From CADCWK01 sp964244115 (lineage in GTDB: Bacteria; Chloroflexota; Chloroflexia; Thermomicrobiales; UBA6265): 16,140 nt of DNA. The position numbers and the translations under genes were made by a program. The notes under the pieces were generated by a model. That model saw only the letters and a program-made list of their open reading frames with translations, made no database searches and was not told the DNA's origin. Shown here piece after piece: positions 6,419 through 13,515 of this stretch. The stretch spans positions 1 to 16,140 of the forward strand of contig CAXTHM010000078.1 in assembly GCA_964244115.1 (NCBI GenBank). Reading direction: 5' to 3'. How positions within the stretch are numbered: position 1 is the stretch's first letter; each line of letters opens with the position of its first letter.

Positions 6419-8548
6419 ATGCGGATCGTGACGGATGCCCGGCCGCGGGCCTGGCCAGCGGCGGTCACGGCCCGTACCCTGACCGGGACCACTCCGGTCC
6501 CCGGCGGCTCGCTGCTGCCGGCCTCCATCGCCGTCCCCGCCGGGAGGTTCCCCATGGTCGCTCAGCCTGCTACCTCGACCCGTTCCCATCCCCTGACCCC
6601 ACTGGCGGCTGACGAGATCGATCGCGCCGTGGCGATCATCCGGGCCAGCCGGCCCGACCCCGCGGGGCTGCGCTTCGTCCAGCTCGACCTGCTCGAACCG
6701 CCCAAGGCGGCGCTGCTGGCGCTGGCGGCGGGGACGGGCGATGCGCCGGAGCGGGTCGCCCTGGCGATCCTGTTCGACCGAACGAACCGGCAGGCGGCCG
6801 AGGTCCGGGTCTCGCTCGACCGGGCGGCCGTCCTGTCCTGGGAGCCGATCACCGAGGGCTTCCCGCCGCTGGCCGGCGACGACTACGGCGTCGCGATGTC
6901 CGTCGTCATCGCCGACCCGGACGTCCGGGCTGCGCTCTCGAAGCGGGGCATCACGAACTTCGACGGGGTCTTCGTCGAACCGTGGACGGCCGGGCACTTC
7001 CCGGACGAGGCGGCGCAGGGCGACCACGGCCTGCGGCTGGCCCGCTGCCTGTTCTCCTACCGCGACGAGCCCGGCGACATGAACCCGTGGGCTCACCCGA
7101 TCGAGAACCTCGAAGTCCTGTTCGACCTGGACGCCGGCCGGATCCACCGCCTGATGGACTACGGTGCCGTGCCGATGCCGGCCGCTCCCGGTGAGTTCGG
7201 CGTCGATCGGGTCGGCGACCTGCGGGACGGCCTCAAGCCGCTCATGATCCATCAGCCGGACGGCGCCTCGTTCACCGTCGACGGGCAGCACGTCCGCTGG
7301 GACCGCTGGTCGTTCCGGGTCGGGTTCAACGCCCGCGAGGGGCTGACGCTGCACGAGGTCTCGTGGGTGATGCCCGACGGCCGGGTCCGGCCGGTCCTGT
7401 TCCGCGGCTCGCTGGCCGAGATGGTCGTGCCCTACGGCGACCCGCACTCGGTCCAGATCCGCAAGAACGCCTTCGACGTCGGCGAGTACCTGATCGGGAT
7501 GTGCGCCAACAGCCTGGAACTCGGCTGCGACTGCCTCGGGGTGATCCACTACTTCGACGCGACGATGATCGACGCGACCGGCCAGGCCGTCCCGCGGCCG
7601 CGGGTGATCTGCCTGCACGAGGAGGACTACGGCGTCCTCTGGAAGCACACGAGCGAGTCGAGCGGGCGGGCCGAGGTCCGCCGCTCGCGCCGCCTCGTCG
7701 TCTCGATGTTCAGTACCGTCGGGAACTACGACTACGGCTTCTTCTGGTACCTCTACCAGGATGGTCGGATCGAGGTCGAGACCAAGCTGACGGGCATCCT
7801 CTCGACCGGCTCGGTCTTCCCCGGCGAGCGCAGCAGCCACCGCCAGCAGCTCACGCCCGACGGGCTGGCCGCGCCGATCCACCAGCACCTGTTCAACTTC
7901 CGGCTGGACTTCGACGTCGACGGGCCGGTCAACACCGTCATCGAGGAGCATGCCGAGGCCGATGCCCTCGGGGACGGCAACATCATCGGCGCCGCCTTCC
8001 ACACCGTCTCGACCCCGCTGGAGACCGAGTCGGCCGCCCAGCGGCTGACCGACAGCCACCGGGCCCGGACGTGGCGGGTGACCAATCCGAACACGCTCAA
8101 CGCGATCGGGGAGCCGACGGCCTACCGCCTGATCCCCCACGGCAACGTGCTGCCGTTCTGGTCCGCCGGGTCGAGTATCGCCGGCCGGGCGGCGTTCGCG
8201 AATCGCCACCTCTGGGTGACGCCGCAGGCCGACGACGAGCGCTACCCGGCCGGCGAGTACCCCAACCAGCACCCCGGTGGGGCCGGCCTCCCGGCCTGGA
8301 CCGCCGCGGACCGGCCGCTGGTCGAGACCGATGTCGTGCTCTGGTACACGCTCGGGACGCACCACTCGGCCCGGCTGGAGGACTGGCCGATCATGCCGAC
8401 CGCCTACACCGGTTTCACCATCCAGCCGGACGGCTTCTTCGACCGCAATCCGGCCCTCGACGTCCCGCCGACCTCGCAGGCCGAGAACCACAGCGTCCTG
8501 GCGAATGGCAACGGGGCGTCGGCAAACGGCAACGGGCATTGCCCCTGA
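6419..8548 (+). CDS. Primary amine oxidase (copper/topaquinone)
   Basis: A 709-residue copper amine oxidase that oxidatively deaminates primary amines to aldehyde, ammonia and hydrogen peroxide. The topaquinone precursor is Tyr437 in NYDY; copper ligands are His488 and His490 (HQH) and His649 before LEDWPIMP; the catalytic base is Asp353 in FDVGEYL. The C-terminal GF-x-I-x-PDGFFDRNPAL block is typical, and overall it resembles Arthrobacter phenylethylamine/histamine oxidases. The ATG at 6419 has AAGGAG 5 nt upstream, and the following 45 codons show strongly GC-biased third positions. The ATG at 6554, after GGGAGG, would give the more usual length of 664. There is no signal peptide. The tail is Asn/Gly-rich (NGNG twice) and looks like a flexible extension. 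The HDAC-like gene follows. Confidence 0.95.
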   Translation: MRIVTDARPRAWPAAVTARTLTGTTPVPGGSLLPASIAVPAGRFPMVAQPATSTRSHPLTPLAADEIDRAVAIIRASRPDPAGLRFVQLDLLEPPKAALLALAAGTGDAPERVALAILFDRTNRQAAEVRVSLDRAAVLSWEPITEGFPPLAGDDYGVAMSVVIADPDVRAALSKRGITNFDGVFVEPWTAGHFPDEAAQGDHGLRLARCLFSYRDEPGDMNPWAHPIENLEVLFDLDAGRIHRLMDYGAVPMPAAPGEFGVDRVGDLRDGLKPLMIHQPDGASFTVDGQHVRWDRWSFRVGFNAREGLTLHEVSWVMPDGRVRPVLFRGSLAEMVVPYGDPHSVQIRKNAFDVGEYLIGMCANSLELGCDCLGVIHYFDATMIDATGQAVPRPRVICLHEEDYGVLWKHTSESSGRAEVRRSRRLVVSMFSTVGNYDYGFFWYLYQDGRIEVETKLTGILSTGSVFPGERSSHRQQLTPDGLAAPIHQHLFNFRLDFDVDGPVNTVIEEHAEADALGDGNIIGAAFHTVSTPLETESAAQRLTDSHRARTWRVTNPNTLNAIGEPTAYRLIPHGNVLPFWSAGSSIAGRAAFANRHLWVTPQADDERYPAGEYPNQHPGGAGLPAWTAADRPLVETDVVLWYTLGTHHSARLEDWPIMPTAYTGFTIQPDGFFDRNPALDVPPTSQAENHSVLANGNGASANGNGHCP

Positions 8549-8840
8549 GCGAGGGGTGAGGCTCTGATGACGTAGGGTCATGGGCTTGCCCTGACCGGCC
8601 GCCGCAGCGGCCATCGCCCCACAGGGCGATGGCCGGCGCTCAAGGTTCAACGATGTGGTGGGTGTCTCGCAGCATCGCCAATGACTCGTCTTGTATGGGG
8701 CACGATTGAACCCGGACCACCATGTCGCCTGACGCCGAAGGCGCCTGCGGGCTACGGGCGAGGCAAACCGTCGCCCCTGCGACGTGGTTGCCATCACGGC
8801 AGTTCGATCTCACCCATACGATTCGAGACAGAGGGATGAA
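8549..8840. other. Intergenic space with stacked hairpins
   Basis: About 290 bp separate the amine oxidase from the HDAC-like gene. Three hairpins are packed near the left end: 8576-8596 (GGTCATGGGC with GCCCTGACC), 8597-8612 (GGCCGC with GCGGCC) and 8609-8634. A further imperfect self-complementary zone lies near 8730-8765. I see no reading frame in it that I would support. The length argues for a separate promoter for the downstream gene, but no clear -35/-10 pair stands out. Confidence 0.6.
8597..8634 (+). repeat. Dispersed hairpin repeat C, copy 1
   Basis: The first 34 bases match the reverse complement of 15830-15863 at 32 of 34 positions. The right part is a perfect 11-bp hairpin (arms 8609-8619 and 8624-8634, loop CACA). 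A partial third copy is at 15711-15728. It could act as a terminator after the amine oxidase gene, though it lacks a T run. Confidence 0.75.
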
Positions 8841-9992
8841 ATGTCACTCGATGTGAACACGTCGATTGCCGGGCAGGTGTTCTCGCATCGCTACCTGCAG
8901 CATAACCCGGGCTTCCTCCAGATCGCGGCGCCGAACAGCCCGGTCGGTCCGTGGGTGGAGCCGGATCTCCATCCCTCGAACCACCGGCTGGTGATGCGGA
9001 CGCAGCAGCTCGTCGACCTGAGCGGCCTCGCCGGGCGGCTGGCGGAGATCGCGCCCCGGCCGGCGACGGACGAGGAGATCCTGGCCTACCACTCCGAGGC
9101 GTACCTCGAACGGGTCACGGCGCTGGACGCGGCCGGGGGCGGCGAGGCCGGCGACGGGGCGCTGATGGGGCCGGGCTCGCTGGCGATCGCCCGGCTGGCG
9201 GCGGGCGGGGTGATGGCCGGCGTCGATGCGGTGATGGCCGGCCCGGTCCGGCGCGTCTTCGCCAACGTCCGCCCGCCGGGGCACCACGCGATGCGCGACC
9301 GGGGCATGGGCTACTGCATCCTGAGCAACGTCGCGCTGGCGGCGCTCTACGCCCGGACGACGTACGGGCTGTCTCGGGTACTGGTCCTCGACTGGGATGT
9401 CCACCACGGCAACGGCACCCAGGATGCCTTCATCGACGACCCCGGCGTGCTGTTCGTCTCCGTCCATCAGAACGACCACTACCCGGCGGGCTGGGGCGCC
9501 GTCGATGATGTCGGGACGGGGGAGGGGACCGGCTTCACGGTCAACCTGCCGCTCCCGGCCGGCTCGGGCAACGCGACCTACCGGGCGGCGTTCGACCGGG
9601 TCATCCTGCCGATCATCGCCGCGTACGCGCCGGAATTGATCCTCGTCTCGGCCGGGCAGGACGCCTCGATCCGGGACAGCAACGGCCGGATGTACCTCAC
9701 CGTCGACAGCTACCGCTGGCTGACCCAGGCCGTCATCGACGCCGCCGATGCGACGGCTGATGGCCGGCTCGTGATCACGCAGGAAGGCGGCTACAGCGAG
9801 AGCTACGGCCCGTACTGCACCTTCGCCGTCATCGCGACTCTGGCGGGGCAGACCGACCTGATCCAGGACCCGATCGCCGCCCGGGGCTTCGATCGCAATA
9901 CGACCTCGACCGTCGTCAACGCCGCCGCTGAGGCCTCACTGGCGGCGATCCTGAACGTGCAGCAGGCATATTGGCCGGCCCTGCGGGCGTAG
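8841..9992 (+). CDS. Class II histone deacetylase family amidohydrolase (acetylpolyamine amidohydrolase-like)
   Basis: A 383-residue zinc amidohydrolase of the HDAC/AcuC/AphA superfamily. Active-site elements are intact: RPPGHH (H148, H149), the zinc ligands D186 and H188 in DWDVHHGNGTQ, D274 in SAGQDAS and Y318 in GGYSESY. The family removes acetyl groups from amines such as acetylpolyamines or acetyl-lysine. SAGQDAS replaces the SAGFDAH common in acetoin-type and eukaryotic members. The ATG at 8841 is chosen because AGAGGGATG lies just upstream; the frame is open to 8784. It follows the amine oxidase on the same strand with about 290 bp between, so deacetylation followed by amine oxidation is a sensible joint role, though this is inference. 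A cytosolic location is expected, as there is no signal peptide. Confidence 0.92.
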   Translation: MSLDVNTSIAGQVFSHRYLQHNPGFLQIAAPNSPVGPWVEPDLHPSNHRLVMRTQQLVDLSGLAGRLAEIAPRPATDEEILAYHSEAYLERVTALDAAGGGEAGDGALMGPGSLAIARLAAGGVMAGVDAVMAGPVRRVFANVRPPGHHAMRDRGMGYCILSNVALAALYARTTYGLSRVLVLDWDVHHGNGTQDAFIDDPGVLFVSVHQNDHYPAGWGAVDDVGTGEGTGFTVNLPLPAGSGNATYRAAFDRVILPIIAAYAPELILVSAGQDASIRDSNGRMYLTVDSYRWLTQAVIDAADATADGRLVITQEGGYSESYGPYCTFAVIATLAGQTDLIQDPIAARGFDRNTTSTVVNAAAEASLAAILNVQQAYWPALRA

Positions 9993-10102
9993 CGGAAACG
10001 CGTCGGATAATCCCGGCCGGTTATGGAAACCGTTCGTGACTGGCAGCCGAACTTCCGAGTTCGTTTCCTTCCCGTTGGCGTCCCCGCACCCGTCCGCCTC
10101 GG

Positions 10103-10128
10103 ACGGGGCGCTGAAGCCGCCCGGCAAC
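10103..10128 (+). repeat. Dispersed hairpin repeat B, copy 2
   Basis: The second copy of the element at 6243-6268, with one mismatch over 26 bases. It sits in the roughly 250-bp space between the HDAC-like gene (plus) and the small ORF (minus). The surrounding bases are otherwise different, so the repeated unit is short. Confidence 0.7.
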
Positions 10129-10246
10129 GCGAAGACAGTCCCCATCCGGTGCGCAGGCATGGAGGGGGCCGAGGGAGAGGGTCATTCTGCCGCAGCGCGA
10201 CTCCCCATGCCGCTCGCATCGACGCAAAAACGTCTGAACGTTGGGA

Positions 10247-10345
10247 CTACGTTCGTCTCGAGCCCGACCGTGCCAGGCGATTCGTGACGAAGCGAATCGC
10301 CCTGCCGATGAGAACGCCGCGAAGGAGCGTGCCGAGACAACCCAT
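10247..10345 (-). CDS. Putative small protein, 32 residues
   Basis: The ATG at 10345 is preceded by GGGAGG with 6 nt spacing, as good as the ribosome-binding sites of the large genes here. The product begins MGCLGTLLRGVLIG and continues with a basic, amphipathic stretch, so it may lie on or in the membrane. It starts 71 bp after the stop of the FAH-family gene on the same strand and could be the last gene of that transcript. The frame is also open upstream, as antisense-like noise within the FAH gene, but only this part has a start signal. I recognise no family. The small size makes the call tentative. Confidence 0.4.
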   Translation of the reverse strand: MGCLGTLLRGVLIGRAIRFVTNRLARSGSRRT

Positions 10346-10416
10346 GAGAACCTCCCGAGAGCCAACGAACGATAGGGAATCCGCATCTCGAACGATGACA
10401 CCCCGGTGCGGACGGA

Positions 10417-11286
10417 CTAGATCGGCAGACGAATGACCGGGTTGGTCAGCGTCCCGATCCCGGCGACGGTGATCCGGACCTCGTCGCCCGCCTCGAGCGT
10501 GAACTCGGACGGCGGGATGATCCCGGTCCCGGTCATCAGGATGACGCCCCAGCCGAACAGCTCGGCCTGGCAGCGGCGCAGGTAGGCGACCAGCTCCTCG
10601 AAGGTCCGGTGCATCTGGCCCGTCGAACTGTCGCCGGAGAAGAACAGGGCGCCGTCGCGGTGGATCTCCAGATGGATGGCGAGGTCCCGCGGGTCGGTGA
10701 CTTCCCACGGCAGGGCCACGACTGGGCCCAGCGCGGCGCAGGCCCGGTAGATCTTGGCCTGCGGCAGGTAGATCGGGTTCTCGCCCTCGATGCTGCGGGA
10801 GGAGACGTCGTTACCGACGGTGTAGCCGGCGATCTCCCCGGCGGCGTTGATCAGCAGCGCGACCTCCGGCTCCGGGACATCCCAGGTCGAGTCGCCGCGG
10901 ATCGCGATCGGCTCGCCGGGCGAGGACACCCGATCGGGTGTCGCCTTCAGGAAGACCTCCGGCCGGACCGCGTCGTAGACCTGCGCGTAGACGTCCTGCT
11001 GGGTGGACTCCTCCATCCGGGCGTCGCGGCTGCGCAGGTACGTGACGCCGGCCGCCCAGACCTCCTGGTAGTCGACCGGCGCGCTGAGTTCGACGCTTGC
11101 GAGCGGCACCGACGCCCCACCCGCGGCCCCTTCGACCGCCGCGCGGAGGTCCGACAGGCTCAGCGCCAGCGCCCCGGCGAGGGTGCCCGGACCGCCGGTC
11201 GCCTCCATGTCGATGACCTGGTCGCCGGCGATCAGGCCGAGCTGGCGGGGTGCGGACGCGTCGGTGCGGTACAGGCAGAGCGGCAC
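10417..11286 (-). CDS. FAH-family hydrolase/dehydratase, 2-keto-3-deoxy-D-arabinonate dehydratase-like
   Basis: A 289-residue fumarylacetoacetase-fold protein. The GTG at 11286 follows GAAGGAG (11292-11298) by 5 nt. The family's metal-binding acids are present: E139 and E141 in PEPEVALL and D160 in GNDVSSR. The segments VYDAVRPE (103-110), FLKATPDR (112-119) and ENPIYLPQAKIY (169-180, with K178) resemble archaeal 2-keto-3-deoxy-D-arabinonate dehydratase as I remember it, more than fumarylacetoacetase or acylpyruvase. That enzyme makes 2,5-dioxopentanoate in non-phosphorylative pentose oxidation. The substrate here is inferred. It lies downstream of molybdenum hydroxylase subunits on the same strand, with a hairpin between. 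An acylpyruvate hydrolase or other FAH activity remains possible. Confidence 0.85.
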   Translation of the reverse strand: MPLCLYRTDASAPRQLGLIAGDQVIDMEATGGPGTLAGALALSLSDLRAAVEGAAGGASVPLASVELSAPVDYQEVWAAGVTYLRSRDARMEESTQQDVYAQVYDAVRPEVFLKATPDRVSSPGEPIAIRGDSTWDVPEPEVALLINAAGEIAGYTVGNDVSSRSIEGENPIYLPQAKIYRACAALGPVVALPWEVTDPRDLAIHLEIHRDGALFFSGDSSTGQMHRTFEELVAYLRRCQAELFGWGVILMTGTGIIPPSEFTLEAGDEVRITVAGIGTLTNPVIRLPI

Positions 11287-11341
11287 GGGGACTCCTTCGT
11301 CTGAGCCAGAGGGTCGGATCGATCGACCGGTGAAAACGGAT

Positions 11342-11370
11342 GGAGGGGTCGCCGAGGTGGCGACCCCTCC
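11342..11370 (-). terminator. Terminator-like hairpin between the FAD-subunit gene and the FAH-family gene
   Basis: Perfect 12-bp arms (11342-11353 and 11359-11370; GGAGGGGTCGCC) enclose a 5-nt loop. Read leftwards, the direction of transcription, the stem is followed after a few bases by TTTT. It begins 10 bp after the FAD-subunit stop codon. It probably ends the hydroxylase transcript or lowers read-through into the FAH gene. Confidence 0.7.
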
Positions 11371-11379
11371 GAAGCCGGA

Positions 11380-12258
11380 TCAGGCCGAGGCGCGGGTCGA
11401 TGCCTCGATGACGGCGCGCTTGATCAGACCGCGGACGAGGCGCTTCCGGTAGTCGGCGGAGGCGCTGAGGTCTTCGAGGAAGTCGATGCCGTCGGTAACG
11501 CCGGGCAGCGCCGCCGTGACCGATGCGTCGTCGATCGCCTGGCCGCTCAACGCCTGCTCGACCATGGTCGCGCGGAAGGCCTGTCCGGTCGCGCCGGTGA
11601 CACCGATCCGGACGTCGCTGGCGGTGCCGTCCGCACCGAGCGTCACCTGGGCGGCGACGCCGATGACGGCGTAGCCCGACGCCTGGTTGGCGACCTTCTG
11701 GTAGCTCACGCCGGTCCGGGCCGGGGCGACCGGCAACCGGATCTCGGTGATGATCTCGTCCGGGGAGAGGGCGGTCGTCAGCAGCCCGAGGAAGAACTGG
11801 TCGATCTCGATCTCGCGGGTGCCGTCGGTGCCCTGGGCGACGATCGTCGCGTCCAGCACGATCAGGCCGGCCGGGTAGTCGGCGGCCGGGTCGGCGTGGG
11901 CGACGGTGCCGCCGAGCGTGCCACGGGCGCGGACCTGCTGGTCGCCGACGTGGGCGGCCATCTCGGCCAGCAACGGGGCGGCCCGACGGATGGTCGCGTC
12001 CCGCTCCAGCGTCCGGTGGGTGACGAGGGCGCCGAGCCGGAGCGTGTCCCCGTCGAGTGTGACCGCCCGGAGGACGTCGTCGGTCGCCGTGCTCAGGTCG
12101 ATCAGGTGGGCCGGCTCGGCGAGACGGAGCTTCATCACCGGCAGGAGGCTGTGGCCACCGGCGATCAGCTTGGCGCCGTCGTCGTCGTACTGCGTCAGGA
12201 GGGCGACGGCCTCCGCGATCGTCGTCGGCTTGTGATAGGTGAAGGGGGCTGGGTTCAC
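11380..12258 (-). CDS. Molybdenum hydroxylase FAD-binding (medium) subunit, CoxM-like
   Basis: A 292-residue flavin subunit of the xanthine dehydrogenase/CO dehydrogenase family, which passes electrons from the [2Fe-2S] subunit to the acceptor. FAD-binding motifs are visible: AGGHSLLPVMKLRL from residue 33 and TLGGTVAHADPAAD at 114-127. The N-terminal PxxFxYHKPTT-AEAV opening is standard, and the length matches CoxM (about 290). The GTG start at 12258 overlaps the TGA stop of the [2Fe-2S] gene in the sequence GTGA, so translation is coupled. A hairpin follows the stop. No large molybdopterin subunit is adjacent, so the complete enzyme needs a gene outside this window. CO oxidation is not implied: the same architecture serves aldehyde, xanthine and nicotinate-type hydroxylases. 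Confidence 0.93.
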   Translation of the reverse strand: MNPAPFTYHKPTTIAEAVALLTQYDDDGAKLIAGGHSLLPVMKLRLAEPAHLIDLSTATDDVLRAVTLDGDTLRLGALVTHRTLERDATIRRAAPLLAEMAAHVGDQQVRARGTLGGTVAHADPAADYPAGLIVLDATIVAQGTDGTREIEIDQFFLGLLTTALSPDEIITEIRLPVAPARTGVSYQKVANQASGYAVIGVAAQVTLGADGTASDVRIGVTGATGQAFRATMVEQALSGQAIDDASVTAALPGVTDGIDFLEDLSASADYRKRLVRGLIKRAVIEASTRASA

Positions 12259-12785
12259 TCGGCGACCTCCGCGGGGGTGGACGTCGTGGTGGTCCCGTTC
12301 ATCCGGCGAGCGGCTTCCTGGACCGACCTGACGATGTTGTGGTACCCCGTGCAGCGGCAGATATTGCCCTCGATCCCGCGCCGGATCTCGTGCTCATCGG
12401 GGTCCGGGTTGTCCTGCAGCAGGGTGTACGTCGAGAGCAGCATCCCCGGCGTGCAGTAGCCGCACTGGAGGCCGTGCTGCTCCCAGTAGGCTTCCTGGAT
12501 CGGGTGGAGCTGGGTACCCTGAGCCAGCCCCTCGACGGTCATGACCTCGTGGCCGTCGGCCTGAGCTGCCAGGACCATGCAGCTCTTGACGGCCTGGCCG
12601 TCCAGGACCACCGTGCAGGCGCCGCACTGACCGGTCTGGCACCCGACGTGGGTACCGGTCAGCGAGAGCTCGTTCCGGAGGAACTGGACCAGGAGGGTGC
12701 GGTCCTCGGTTGCGGCCGTCCGTTCCTTGCCGTTGACCGTCAGGGTCACGGCAATCTTGCCGTCGCCTGGGGGAATGGATGCCAC
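12255..12785 (-). CDS. Molybdenum hydroxylase [2Fe-2S] (small) subunit, CoxS-like
   Basis: A 176-residue iron-sulfur subunit. All eight cluster cysteines are present: C49, C54, C57 and C69 (plant-type ferredoxin domain, GCQTGQCGACTV) and C108, C111, C143 and C145 (C-terminal helical domain, QCGYCTPG and NICRCTGY). The GTG start at 12785 follows GAGGAGG at 12794-12800. The C-terminus ends in a Thr-rich tail. It transfers electrons from the molybdenum centre in the large subunit to the FAD subunit encoded next, with which it overlaps by 4 nt. The CoxG-like gene lies 60 bp upstream on the same strand. The substrate is set by the missing large subunit and cannot be read here. Confidence 0.95.
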   Translation of the reverse strand: MASIPPGDGKIAVTLTVNGKERTAATEDRTLLVQFLRNELSLTGTHVGCQTGQCGACTVVLDGQAVKSCMVLAAQADGHEVMTVEGLAQGTQLHPIQEAYWEQHGLQCGYCTPGMLLSTYTLLQDNPDPDEHEIRRGIEGNICRCTGYHNIVRSVQEAARRMNGTTTTSTPAEVAE

Positions 12786-12845
12786 GCGTCTGTCCTCCTC
12801 GGGGTGTGAAACGATCGGATCGATCTGGCGAAGCGAAGCCGGATT

Positions 12846-13318
12846 CTAGCTCGCGGCGTCGGCCGCGACGGTTCCCGCCGTCTTCTTCTCCAGATCCTTG
12901 AAGAACTGTCCGGCGACCATCTGGGCGGCGGGCTGGATCAGCCGGGCGCCGACGCGGGCCAGCATCCCGGTGACGTTGCCGGTGCCCTGATACTGGACGA
13001 GGGTCTGCTCGCCCTGCTCGATCAGCTTGATGCGGGCCTCGCCCTTGACCTGTCCCTGAGGACCCTTGCCCTCGATGAACATCGTGTAGGAATCCGGCTC
13101 GACCTTGTCGGCGATCCGAACCCGGCCCGTGAAGGTGCCCCGGATCGCGGCGATGCCGGTCTCGGNNNNNNNNNNATGGTCGCCTCGTACTCATCGTCGC
13201 CGACGAGTTCGAGCCGCTGGCACCCCGGCAGGGTGTCGCGGAGCACGTTCGGGTCGAGCATCGTCCGCCAGACCACGTCTCGGGTCGCGTGAAAGGTGTG
13301 CTCTCCGGAGAGCTCCAT
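12846..13318 (-). CDS. CoxG-like SRPBCC family protein (interrupted by assembly gap)
   Basis: A START-like ligand-binding protein found with molybdenum hydroxylases; CoxG of Oligotropha is linked to membrane attachment of CO dehydrogenase. The N-terminal half reads MELSGEHTFHATRDVVW, then PGCQRLELVGDDEYEAT, up to the N gap at 13166-13175. After the gap the frame resumes with ETGIAAIRGTFTGRV and KVEPDSYTMFIEGKG and ends in FFKDLEKKTAGTVAADAAS. The two halves are in different frames if the gap is exactly 10 bases, but both are plainly one family. The true missing length should leave remainder 2 on division by 3, so this looks like a scaffolding placeholder, not a frameshift. The ATG at 13318 has AAGGAA upstream. 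It is likely the first gene of the hydroxylase operon. Confidence 0.85.
13166..13175. other. Assembly gap (10 Ns)
   Basis: Ten undetermined bases lie inside the CoxG-like gene. The reading frames on the two sides fit one protein only if the real gap has a length of 3k+2, so the number 10 is arbitrary. Confidence 0.98.
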
Positions 13319-13515
13319 GGGTGGCTTCCTTGCGTCTACTGGCCCGCCCGGCCGGCGCTGGCGTCGTGACTCACCGCTCGGGCGACACGACTTCTCGCCG
13401 CCGACCGCTGGGGCCGCCAGTTCAATCGCAAGTTTAGCGGAGTCGCCGGGATGGTGCAGCCGGATTCGGCGACGCGCCGGGAATCGTTCTCGACAGGATG
13501 ATCGTCAATCGCTGA

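Noticed and set aside
4504..6612. A 702-codon plus-strand open frame opposite the dienelactone hydrolase and across the DUF4395 gene
   Set aside because: It overlaps two well-supported genes and has no homology I can see.
6326..8797. An open frame of more than 800 codons on the minus strand opposite the amine oxidase
   Set aside because: It is a by-product of high GC at third positions in the real gene; the product is Arg/Asp/Val-rich without recognisable domains, while the plus strand has every catalytic residue of a copper amine oxidase.
11380..12785. Carbon monoxide dehydrogenase
   Set aside because: The S and M subunits resemble CoxS and CoxM, but the large subunit that carries the CO-specific active-site loop is not present, so CO oxidation cannot be claimed.
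12846..13318. Frameshifted pseudogene of the CoxG-like protein
   Set aside because: The frame change coincides exactly with a run of Ns whose length is arbitrary.
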